From positions 1-14,411 of the forward strand of contig JABDJY010000213.1 of NCBI GenBank assembly GCA_013003285.1: a stretch of 14,411 nt of DNA, given 5' to 3'. Of this stretch, positions 1 through 5,636 are shown one piece after another; positions within the stretch are counted from its first letter, which is position 1, and each line of letters starts with the position of its first letter. A program made the position numbers and the translations under genes. This stretch comes from Alphaproteobacteria bacterium (GTDB lineage: Bacteria > Pseudomonadota > Alphaproteobacteria > UBA6615). Under the pieces are notes generated by a model. That model saw only the letters and a program-made list of their open reading frames with translations, was not told the origin of the DNA and did no database searches.

Positions 1-1445
1 CCCATTAGCAACCGGGAGTGACCATTGAGGCTCGCCATGATTTCAGCCACTGAACTTCCGGTTCCGCGCAGCGCGACATCGACCGCTCCACCACCGCGTA
101 ACTTGTCGAGGCCGGCAAACTCGCGCAGCAATTCACCGATATCCAGTTGCGGCGCTTTTACATTGAAGGATACGGAGGCGGGCCCGCTTCGGGTGTCGAC
201 GCCAATGTCGCCTGAAACCGCACTGCCGACGAGGGAGGCGTCAAGCGGCTTGAGGGCTAACGCGCCATTGTCTAGAGCCAAGACGCCTTTTGCATCGGCG
301 AGTGTCATACCCGGCAGAATGAGTTGCGTGATGGCGATGTCCAATTTTGCATCGACAGACTTCAGGACGCCGAGCGGCAACGGGTCGGAAGAAAACAGTT
401 TATCCCCGTCGGTGGATTTTGAATTTTCGCCGCTTGGCAGTAGCTCGGTAATATCGACCTGGCCCGCGTGCAGGGTGCCCTCGAGCCGTGGACGTTGGCC
501 ACGCATGTCGATTGACAGGCTGCCGGCGACATCCGTTTTACCGATTTGCAGAGCGATGGTTTCGAGCGCTGCGTTGTCACTGTTTCCTTTAATGGTTGCG
601 GCAAGCGTTATCGGTCCGGCTGTGGGAAGTCCGTCGCCAGCAAGGGGGGCAAGGCCTAGTAGGTTGGGTCCGGAAACTTCGAATTTAAGGTCGAGCCCGG
701 CGATCTCCACAAGATCGGCGATAGTGCCATTGATTTTCGCTGTCACGCCCAGGCCGGTGACCGTGAGGTTGATGGGATACGGTTGTGTGGCGGCCAGTAG
801 TAACTTCGGAGCGCCGAGATCACCCTCGGCAGCAAATTCTATGGCCTGTTCCTCGATGGTTGCGATCCCCGTGACGTCGATCGCAAGGGGGGATGAAAGG
901 TCTTTAGCCTTCGCCGACAGGCGTGTAACTTCGAATTTCGAGGTTGCATTAGTAGTACCATTCACAATTGTAAGAATGGCGTTTTCGACCAAGACGTTGT
1001 TTATCTGGGGTAGATTTGGCGTGCCTTCGTTTGCTGATTTTTCCTTTTCGGCCCCGCCAAAATCCAGGTTGCTGCGGCCCTCGGCGTCGGTCTCGATTAG
1101 AATATCCGCATCGCGCAGGACCAGTCGATTGATCTGCAAGTCACCGAAAATCAAGGGAAGCAGCGCCACCTCAGCGGCAAACTCTCCCACCGACATCATG
1201 TCCGGCCGACTGCTCCAATTGGCGTTGGCGATCCGCACACCGCTGACGGCGAATGATGGGGTCAGTCCGATGTTTAGATCGATATCGCTTTCGATGCTGA
1301 ATTCGCGGCCGGTCTGATCTTCGACAGCGGCGATAATCTCATCTTTGTATTCGTTCGGATCGATGACCAGTATGGCGACAAAGACCGCCGCGACAACGAG
1401 CACAACAAGCCCAGCCAATATCTTAACCAGAGTTGAGATGCGCAT
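1..1445 (-). CDS. AsmA family envelope protein (C-terminus cut by window edge)
   Basis: The minus strand is open from an ATG at 1445 to the left edge, giving 481 codons with no stop. An N-terminal membrane anchor spans about residues 5-25 (many V, L, A and I). It is followed by the AsmA-type start 'IDPNEYKDEI', then 'GREFSIESDIDLNIGLTPSF' near residue 40 and 'VEVALLPL'-like and 'LDFGG' elements further in. The last visible residues read 'GSSVAEIMASLNG', matching the signature of the AsmA C-terminal domain, so only the extreme C-terminus is missing. AsmA-like proteins are anchored in the inner membrane and extend a beta-rich groove into the periplasm. The family is tied to outer-membrane biogenesis and lipid traffic. 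A G-rich stretch 7-8 bases before the ATG can serve as ribosome site. It lies 65 bp downstream of the secreted protein at 1511-2146 and may share its transcript. Family assignment is firm; which paralogue it is cannot be told. Confidence 0.88.
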   Translation of the reverse strand, partial: MRISTLVKILAGLVVLVVAAVFVAILVIDPNEYKDEIIAAVEDQTGREFSIESDIDLNIGLTPSFAVSGVRIANANWSSRPDMMSVGEFAAEVALLPLIFGDLQINRLVLRDADILIETDAEGRSNLDFGGAEKEKSANEGTPNLPQINNVLVENAILTIVNGTTNATSKFEVTRLSAKAKDLSSPLAIDVTGIATIEEQAIEFAAEGDLGAPKLLLAATQPYPINLTVTGLGVTAKINGTIADLVEIAGLDLKFEVSGPNLLGLAPLAGDGLPTAGPITLAATIKGNSDNAALETIALQIGKTDVAGSLSIDMRGQRPRLEGTLHAGQVDITELLPSGENSKSTDGDKLFSSDPLPLGVLKSVDAKLDIAITQLILPGMTLADAKGVLALDNGALALKPLDASLVGSAVSGDIGVDTRSGPASVSFNVKAPQLDIGELLREFAGLDKLRGGGAVDVALRGTGSSVAEIMASLNGHSRLLM

Positions 1446-1483
1446 CTCTATGCCCCCAATGTCTTAATCTGAAATGCAGCGTT

Positions 1484-1504
1484 GCACCCGCGACAGGCGG
1501 GTGC
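1484..1504 (-). terminator. GC-rich stem-loop downstream of the 211-aa secreted protein
   Basis: Perfect 8-bp inverted repeat, GCACCCGC (1484-1491) and GCGGGTGC (1497-1504), with a 5-nt loop, starting 6 bp past the stop codon at 1511. Read on the minus strand it is not followed by a proper run of T, so a classical intrinsic terminator is doubtful. It could instead act as a partial terminator or 3'-end stabiliser that lowers expression of the AsmA gene relative to the gene before it. Confidence 0.35.
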
Positions 1505-1510
1505 GGATAT

Positions 1511-2146
1511 TCAGTTCGAAACCGTAAACGAATTGGCAATTGCGACGAGGTGGCGCAGGCGCCGCTCGTTCATGGTCTTTATTTCGGTGAAGTACCAGCC
1601 CTTGCCGGAATCTTGCAGACGCAGAACCACGAATTGGCGTACGGGGCCGAAGTTGTAGTTACAGAAAAGTTCCTGAAACTCGCCGCTTGCATTGTACCCG
1701 GTGGTTGGCTCCTCACAGAAATGGAGCGGAATTCTACCGAGATTTTGCAGGCCGGCGAAAAGTTCAGGCAGGGATTTTTTCAGCGCGTCGAATACCGGGT
1801 CAGAGAACGGACTGTCGGGGCTGGAAAAGACTTCCTCGACGGCTGCTGGATCGCCAATTTGAGCCGTGAGCCTTTCGGCGAGCCAGGCCTCGGGATCGGG
1901 CACGTCCCCACGGACGGCGCGTAGCGAAATCGTGCTGAGTTCGGAAAAGGGACCCTCGACGGGGCGAATTGCGGTGATCGGCGTCCAGTCTTTCGAAGTG
2001 GCGGTGTCGGCTTCCGGCGCGACCACAAAGCCCTCGGGTACGTCGAACTGCTGCGCAGTGGCACCCGATGTCCACGCAATAGCGGTGAACAGGCCGATTA
2101 CGGCAGCAAAAAATCTAAGGCGCGCATTGGTTCTTATTTTAGCCAT
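1511..2146 (-). CDS. secreted protein of unknown function, two cysteines (211 aa)
   Basis: I do not recognise the family. The 211-residue protein starts at an ATG (2146) and has a clear Sec signal peptide: basic N-terminus (K3, R5, R9, R11), hydrophobic core about 12-26, and a likely cleavage after the A-T-A at 29-31. The mature part has no further membrane segment and no lipobox, so it should be periplasmic. It carries two cysteines, C144 and C162, which could form a disulfide. The C-terminal half has aromatic, strand-like stretches ('FCNYNFGPVRQFVVLRL', 'GWYFTEIK') suggesting a small alpha/beta fold. No strong ribosome site precedes the start. It lies between another exported cysteine protein (81 bp upstream) and an AsmA-family gene (65 bp downstream), so a cell-envelope role is a reasonable inference. 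An antisense reading of the same stretch is open but has none of these features. Confidence 0.72.
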   Translation of the reverse strand: MAKIRTNARLRFFAAVIGLFTAIAWTSGATAQQFDVPEGFVVAPEADTATSKDWTPITAIRPVEGPFSELSTISLRAVRGDVPDPEAWLAERLTAQIGDPAAVEEVFSSPDSPFSDPVFDALKKSLPELFAGLQNLGRIPLHFCEEPTTGYNASGEFQELFCNYNFGPVRQFVVLRLQDSGKGWYFTEIKTMNERRLRHLVAIANSFTVSN

Positions 2147-2227
2147 ATCGGTACCGGTTCATTGTTTCATCGCTGAGCCATCGTTGCCAGCCGATTATGG
2201 CGGTATTTGGGCCTGAAAGTCGGGCCA

Positions 2228-2644
2228 TCAGAATTTGGGAAGCGGTTCGGTCAGAAAAGTTGACCTTAGATGTTCACGATAGGCTGCGACCAGTTCAGAC
2301 GGCACATCGGAGCCGAAACAGAACACTGTTGGTCCCCCCGGCCGAATATACTCGCTGTCGGTGCCGCACCTCACCAACGGATGGTCACGGAAATTGTTAG
2401 GGAATCTGAACAGTTTTTCGTTGAACTTTCGATGATAAGGACAGGCGCATGGCCCGGTGTACCGCCGAATCGAGTCTTGCACCAGGATATCGCGTATTTC
2501 TGCTTCGGTCGGCTCGTCGATCGCGGCTGGTGATTCTGGGTTTTCTGGGTTGAACAGAGCGTCTGCACTGAGGGTATGCCCTGCCGCGCCGGCCATTATT
2601 ACCAGTGTCGCTGCAATAGCCATTCGTTTGCTGGTGCTACCCAT
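2228..2644 (-). CDS. secreted four-cysteine protein with C-x-C-P-Y motif (138 aa)
   Basis: Predicted exported protein with signal peptide at about residues 1-27: K6 and R7, hydrophobic core 8-22, likely cut after A-D-A near 27-29. The mature chain holds the motif 'YTGPCACPYH' (C66, C68), then 'RCGTDSEYIRPGG' (C93) and 'VFCFGSDVP' (C109). From memory this matches a class of small proteobacterial exported proteins with a Y-x-G-x-C-x-C-P-Y ... R-C-G ... S-x-Y-x-R-P-G-G ... C ... D-V pattern. I know of no assigned function for it. The four cysteines could make two disulfides or bind a metal. It is the promoter-proximal gene of a possible three-gene minus-strand unit (this gene, the 211-aa secreted protein, then AsmA), and is divergent from the alpha/beta hydrolase. 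A start at M8 is also possible and would shorten the signal peptide. Confidence 0.72.
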   Translation of the reverse strand: MGSTSKRMAIAATLVIMAGAAGHTLSADALFNPENPESPAAIDEPTEAEIRDILVQDSIRRYTGPCACPYHRKFNEKLFRFPNNFRDHPLVRCGTDSEYIRPGGPTVFCFGSDVPSELVAAYREHLRSTFLTEPLPKF

Positions 2645-2677
2645 TTCTTACATGTTGGGTGTAGGCCTGGATTTGTG

Positions 2678-2699
2678 AAGACCTGGACAGGTTGGTCTT
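2678..2699. promoter_or_regulatory. candidate operator palindrome in the divergent promoter region
   Basis: The 171-bp gap 2645-2815 separates two divergent genes and holds nested inverted repeats. ACCTG-GA-CAGGT (2681-2692) has 5-bp arms, and AAGACC (2678-2683) faces GGTCTT (2694-2699). Two-fold symmetry of this size between divergent starts is typical of a repressor or activator site. No regulator gene is adjacent and I cannot assign a family. I found no convincing -35/-10 pair in the gap on either strand. Confidence 0.3.
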
Positions 2700-2815
2700 G
2701 GCATCCGGTGATGCGCTTTTTGCAAACATGATGTGCCAGACCACTCATTGTGGGCATCAATGGAAGTGCATATCATCCCGGCCAGTAACGGTATTGACAA
2801 GAGTTCGGAGGATTT

Positions 2816-3622
2816 ATGGCGAGAATTGATGTTGGCCACATAACGCTTAATGTTGAGGAGGCCGGTGAGGGGCCGCCCTTTATCTTTATTCCCGGCCTCG
2901 TTGGGTTGCTAAACGCTTGGCAGTATCAGGTCGCAGAGTTCTCGAAACGCTACAGATGCATTTCCCTCGACCATCGCGGCGCCGGCGATAGCGACAGACC
3001 GCCACTGGACCAGTATTCGACCGAGGCGATCGCCGGTGATGTGATTGCGCTAATGGATACGCTCGGCATCGAGAAGGCGCATGTGGCGGGAACCTCGACC
3101 GGCGGCGCAATTCTCCAGAACCTGGCGATCGACCATCCCGACCGGCTGCGGTGCTGCATCTTCTCCAACACCTGGACCAAGGCCGATGAGTATGTGCGCC
3201 GGGTACAAACGGCCCGTAAACAAATAGCGTTGGCGAACGGCCAGGAGGCCTATGTAAAAGTCAGCTCGTTGTTCACCAATGGCGCCTTGCAGTTTCGCTA
3301 CAATCTGGACCGGGTGATGGAAATCGAAAAGCGTTCGCTGGAGACTATCGCACCGCCGGAAATATTAGCTGCGCGCCTTGATATGACCATGAACCATGAT
3401 CGCTTGGACGAGCTGCACAAAATTCGCAATCCGTCATTGATCATAGGCACCCGCGACGATGCCACCGTGCCGTTTTATTTTTCTGAGGACCTACATGCGG
3501 CGATCGAAGGTTCGCGCCTCATCTTGGTCGAAGAGGGTGGCCACTATTCGTTCCGGCGTCACTCCGATGAATGGAATGCCTTAGTCAGTCCGTTCCTCGC
3601 GGAAATGGAAGACAAGGTGTGA
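2816..3622 (+). CDS. alpha/beta hydrolase fold protein
   Basis: A 268-residue single-domain alpha/beta hydrolase, normal length for the RutD / 3-oxoadipate enol-lactonase-like group. The catalytic triad is visible: nucleophile S94 in the elbow 'AGTSTGG', acid probably D214 in 'GTRDDATVP', and base H243 in 'EEGGHYSF'. The oxyanion-loop region reads 'FIPGLVG' (24-30), with P in place of the commoner H of the HG motif. 'LDHRGAGDSDRP' (51-62) is the usual strand-4 segment. There is no signal peptide, so it should be cytoplasmic. The ATG at 2816 is set by a GGAGG at 2807-2811. The gene is followed after 43 bp by a Gfo/Idh/MocA dehydrogenase on the same strand, probably in one transcript. Substrate is unknown: an ester, lactone or enol-lactone is likely from the family, and a haloalkane or epoxide is less likely. 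Confidence 0.9.
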   Translation: MARIDVGHITLNVEEAGEGPPFIFIPGLVGLLNAWQYQVAEFSKRYRCISLDHRGAGDSDRPPLDQYSTEAIAGDVIALMDTLGIEKAHVAGTSTGGAILQNLAIDHPDRLRCCIFSNTWTKADEYVRRVQTARKQIALANGQEAYVKVSSLFTNGALQFRYNLDRVMEIEKRSLETIAPPEILAARLDMTMNHDRLDELHKIRNPSLIIGTRDDATVPFYFSEDLHAAIEGSRLILVEEGGHYSFRRHSDEWNALVSPFLAEMEDKV

Positions 3623-3665
3623 TCGCCGCGATTGTAGATCCTATTTTCGCGCCGACGGTTGCAAC

Positions 3666-4682
3666 ATGGACAAGGTAAAAGTCGGCATTGTCGGAATCGG
3701 CTGGTGGTCCGATGTGCTCGCGGCAGTCATTGAGAAAAGCGATAAGCTCGATCTACGCGCTTGTTACACCCGCAGCGAAGATAAGGCCGCGGCCTTTGCA
3801 GCGAAATTTAACTGCGAAGCCGTCGGTTCCTATGAGGCGATGCTGGCGTTAGACGATTTGGACGGCGTTATTCTCACCACACCGAATTCTGCCCATCGCA
3901 TTGGCGCGGAAGCAGCGGCGCGGGCGGGCAAACATGTATTCGTCGAGAAGCCAATTTCAAACACGCTGGAAGATGGTCATGCCATGATCGTGGCTTGCGA
4001 AGCGGCGGGAGTAAAGCTGGCGGTTGGGCATTCCTATCGCCGCCACGGCGCTCTGCGACATCTGCGGCGGATGATCGACGATGGGATACTAGGCCGTGTG
4101 AGCTTAGCGGAGGGCGTCTTTTCCAACGATAATGGCCTGAAATTGAAACCCGGCCTTTGGCGATCCGATCCGACTGAAATACCGGGTGGATGTTTGATGC
4201 AAATCGGCATCCATCAAATCGACAATTTGCTTTATCTGCTGGGACCGGTGAGCGATGTTTCAGCGTATTTCAACCGGCTTGAAACCGAACCCGATGTCGA
4301 GGATGTCACCGCGGTCTTGATGCGATTTGGATCGGGGGCGATCGGATATGTGGCGGCCGACTATATCTCGCCGCGCCGATTTACACTGACCCTTCACGGC
4401 ACGAGAGCGAATGCATATTTCGATATGGATAATGACGGGCTGCGTCTGCAACGCACGGGTGAGGCAAAGCCGGTCCCCGTCGAGTACGAGCCCAACGACC
4501 ATTTGCTTGCCGAGCTGGAAGATTTTGCGGTCGCCATTCGCAACAATACGGCGCCGGAAATCGATGGCCGCAAGGCAATGGTTCCGCTTGCTATTGTGTT
4601 GGCTGCTGGACGTTCGTCGGCAGCAGGTCGCTCGGTCGCTTTATCGGAATTGCTTGGCGATTTGGATGGGCCGGACAGCTAG
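3666..4682 (+). CDS. Gfo/Idh/MocA family NAD(P)-dependent oxidoreductase
   Basis: The 338-residue length is standard for the family. An N-terminal Rossmann domain has the dinucleotide motif 'GIVGIGWW' (G7, G10, G12), followed by 'DGVILTTPN' (66-74) and the signature E94-K95-P96 in 'HVFVEKPIS'; K95 is the usual catalytic lysine. The C-terminal alpha/beta domain carries 'GIHQIDNLLYLLG', with H183 and D186 in the expected catalytic positions. Family members oxidise or reduce sugars, inositols, sugar acids or related cyclic alcohols, and some act on dihydrodiols, so the substrate cannot be read from sequence. It is cytoplasmic. Translation probably depends on coupling or a weak ribosome site, because no clear purine run precedes the ATG. 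The hydrolase 43 bp upstream suggests a two-step pathway, for example opening a lactone or ester and oxidising the product. Confidence 0.92.
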   Translation: MDKVKVGIVGIGWWSDVLAAVIEKSDKLDLRACYTRSEDKAAAFAAKFNCEAVGSYEAMLALDDLDGVILTTPNSAHRIGAEAAARAGKHVFVEKPISNTLEDGHAMIVACEAAGVKLAVGHSYRRHGALRHLRRMIDDGILGRVSLAEGVFSNDNGLKLKPGLWRSDPTEIPGGCLMQIGIHQIDNLLYLLGPVSDVSAYFNRLETEPDVEDVTAVLMRFGSGAIGYVAADYISPRRFTLTLHGTRANAYFDMDNDGLRLQRTGEAKPVPVEYEPNDHLLAELEDFAVAIRNNTAPEIDGRKAMVPLAIVLAAGRSSAAGRSVALSELLGDLDGPDS

Positions 4683-4697
4683 CGTCTAAAAGCTAGC
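4678..4697. repeat. GCTAGC inverted pair spanning two convergent stop codons
   Basis: GCTAGC occurs at 4678-4683 and again at 4692-4697 with an 8-bp loop containing AAAA. The first copy contains the TAG stop of the dehydrogenase (4680-4682). The second contains the CTA that is the minus-strand TAG stop of the downstream pilin (4693-4695). It could form a short 6-bp hairpin on either strand and act as a weak two-way terminator, but the stem is short and there is no good T tract. Confidence 0.3.
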
Positions 4698-4929
4698 ATC
4701 CGCCCAAGCCACACGTGGGAATCGCCGAAGGGTTGGGAACCCGACCGTTGGCAACAGCACCGAAATAGTCGGCTATATCTGGACCAAGAAAAACCATGCC
4801 GCCCGCCGCAACAATCGCGATAAACGTCACTAGGAAGGCGTATTCAGACGCCATGGCGCCTGAACTGTCTCGGGCCAGCCGAACTAAGGTCGACTGAATG
4901 TGTACAATAATCCGCATGGTCTCTTGCAT
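4693..4929 (-). CDS. flp: Flp-type (type IVb) pilin, second copy, with C-terminal cysteines
   Basis: A 78-residue Flp/Fap prepilin. The processing region reads 'SSGAMASEYAFLVTFIAIVA'. G24 is the predicted prepilin-peptidase (TadV-like) cleavage point, with E29 at +5 and Y30 at +6 as the Flp family requires, followed by the single hydrophobic polymerisation helix (about 30-49). The leader is long and basic at R17 and R20. Mature pilin is about 54 residues and ends in T-C-G-L-G-G-C, with cysteines at 73 and 78, which is unusual among Flp pilins and could form a terminal disulfide. An in-frame ATG at 4917 (M5) is an alternative start, and neither start has a convincing ribosome site. It lies 110 bp after the other pilin gene on the same strand. 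No Tad assembly gene is visible in the window. Confidence 0.86.
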   Translation of the reverse strand: MQETMRIIVHIQSTLVRLARDSSGAMASEYAFLVTFIAIVAAGGMVFLGPDIADYFGAVANGRVPNPSAIPTCGLGGC

Positions 4930-4997
4930 CGTAGTTCAGGAATGTTTCCCGACTGTTAATCCGATAATAGAGGTAACTAGATAGCGGATATCGAACT

Positions 4998-5022
4998 ACG
5001 GAACCAGCCACACCGGTCCCGT
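4998..5022 (-). other. stem-loop between the two pilin genes
   Basis: In minus-strand RNA, ACGGGACC (5022-5015) can pair with GGTTCCGT (5005-4998): 8 bp including one G-U, with a 9-nt loop. It stands 17 bp after the stop of the first pilin and 68 bp before the second. There is no T run, so it is more likely an mRNA stability or attenuation element than a full terminator. Confidence 0.3.
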
Positions 5023-5039
5023 ATTTCTAAGTCCGAGAT

Positions 5040-5258
5040 TTAGGTGTTAAACGGGTTCGGCAAATTACCGGATATGGCGGTGAGCGCTTGCCCAATATCA
5101 TCAAAAAACAAGCTTAGGTTGTTGCCGAGCAGTCCCATACCGGCAGCGGCGACGATGGCGATAAACGCGATTAGAAACGCGTATTCGGTGGCCACAGCGC
5201 CCGCATTGCTCTTTAGAAAACGAACAAGTTTGAATTTCAGTTGAGATATTCTATGCAT
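5040..5258 (-). CDS. flp: Flp-type (type IVb) pilin, first copy
   Basis: A 72-residue Flp prepilin. The short basic leader ends at G20 in 'KSNAGAVATEYAFLIAFIAI'. With cleavage after G20, E25 falls at +5 and Y26 at +6, the diagnostic Flp arrangement, followed by a hydrophobic helix of about 20 residues. The mature tail is short and hydrophilic and ends 'NLPNPFNT', without the terminal cysteines of its neighbour. The start is well set: GGGAGAG precedes the ATG at 5258 with about 5-7 nt spacing. Flp subunits polymerise into thin adhesive pili through the Tad secretion machinery, after cleavage at the inner membrane. The two copies share the A-T/S-E-Y-A-F-L-x-x-F-I-A-I-V-A-A core and look like a tandem duplication that has diverged. 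The long AT-rich region upstream probably holds the promoter. Confidence 0.93.
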   Translation of the reverse strand: MHRISQLKFKLVRFLKSNAGAVATEYAFLIAFIAIVAAAGMGLLGNNLSLFFDDIGQALTAISGNLPNPFNT

Positions 5259-5397
5259 TAAACTCTCCCGCTATGGTTTCAACCAGTGCCACCCCAACCA
5301 TTGCCAACTATCTGTCGGCCGAAGCTGAAAATACATTTGCGATCGTGTTTTCCACCGTAATGTACTTTCTACAATACTCTTCTAAAGCTGTGTGAGA

Positions 5398-5423
5398 ATT
5401 ATAAAATTTAAGCGAAATGTCAA
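5398..5423 (-). promoter_or_regulatory. candidate sigma-70-type promoter for the pilin genes
   Basis: On the minus strand, TTGACA (5423-5418) is followed by TATAAT (5403-5398). Both hexamers are perfect, but the spacer is 14 bp, shorter than the usual 16-18. A start site near 5390 would leave a leader of about 130 nt before the pilin ATG at 5258. The region is AT-rich, so a chance match is possible. Confidence 0.35.
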
Positions 5424-5567
5424 TTAATTATTGTCTAGATGCGGTATTGTTAACCATAAGGGTGAAATAATACTCCCGTTGATCAGTGCGGTAAATATTC
5501 ATGCTTCATAGTAATGATTTTTAATAATTTTTATCGCTGCCAACTTCTCTGTGTTCGTGAAATTCAA

Positions 5568-5594
5568 CTTGAGTAAATGAAAATCATTCTCAAG
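5568..5594. promoter_or_regulatory. Fur-box-like palindrome / possible terminator hairpin
   Basis: The 19-mer at 5573-5591, GTAAATGAAAATCATTCTC, matches the classical Fur consensus at 15 of 19 positions by my count, with the symmetric core AATGA-AAA-TCATT. It is framed by CTTGAG (5568-5573) and CTCAAG (5589-5594), so the same stretch could fold as a hairpin: a 6-bp and a 5-bp stem with a 2-nt bulge. It is 42 bp past the stop of pirin and about 310 bp upstream of the first pilin. Both readings, an iron-regulator site or the 3' terminator of the pirin operon, fit. Confidence 0.4.
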
Positions 5595-5636
5595 AATATT
5601 TTGTAATTATTTACGCTTCGATCATTCAATCGGGCG

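Larger units (their letters stand above)
5259..5636. other. AT-rich intergenic region, no gene seen
   Basis: These 378 bp lie between the first pilin gene and the 3' end of the pirin gene. No credible reading frame or tRNA is present. Base composition drops sharply against the flanks: 5401-5460 has 16 G/C of 60 and 5521-5580 has 19 of 60. It contains a candidate pilin promoter (5398-5423), a near-palindrome CAATTAATTATTG (5421-5433), a Fur-box-like palindrome (5573-5591) and a weaker similar stretch around 5510-5528. An unannotated small RNA cannot be excluded. Confidence 0.6.

Noticed and set aside
25..1317. Long plus-strand reading frame (430 codons)
   Set aside because: It is antisense to the AsmA-family gene, whose minus-strand protein has a membrane anchor and the AsmA C-terminal signature. 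The plus-strand product is rich in S, R and P with no recognisable domain, as expected for a shadow frame in GC-rich DNA.
1433..1924. Plus-strand reading frame of 163 codons
   Set aside because: It is opposite the 211-aa secreted protein, which has a clean signal peptide; the plus-strand product has no signal, no domain and no ribosome site.
2701..2721. Small hairpin GCATC/GATGC followed by TTTTT on the plus strand
   Set aside because: The stem is only 5 bp and there is no plus-strand gene upstream for it to terminate.
2794..2799. TTGACA hexamer just before the alpha/beta hydrolase gene
   Set aside because: The matching -10 would fall on the start codon, while a good GGAGG shows the mRNA begins further upstream.
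5259..5330. Sigma-54-like TGGCA elements upstream of the first pilin (minus strand)
   Set aside because: TGGCA/TGGCAC and the following TTG are spaced 3-4 bp instead of 5 and the -12 GC is missing, so this does not fit a -24/-12 promoter.
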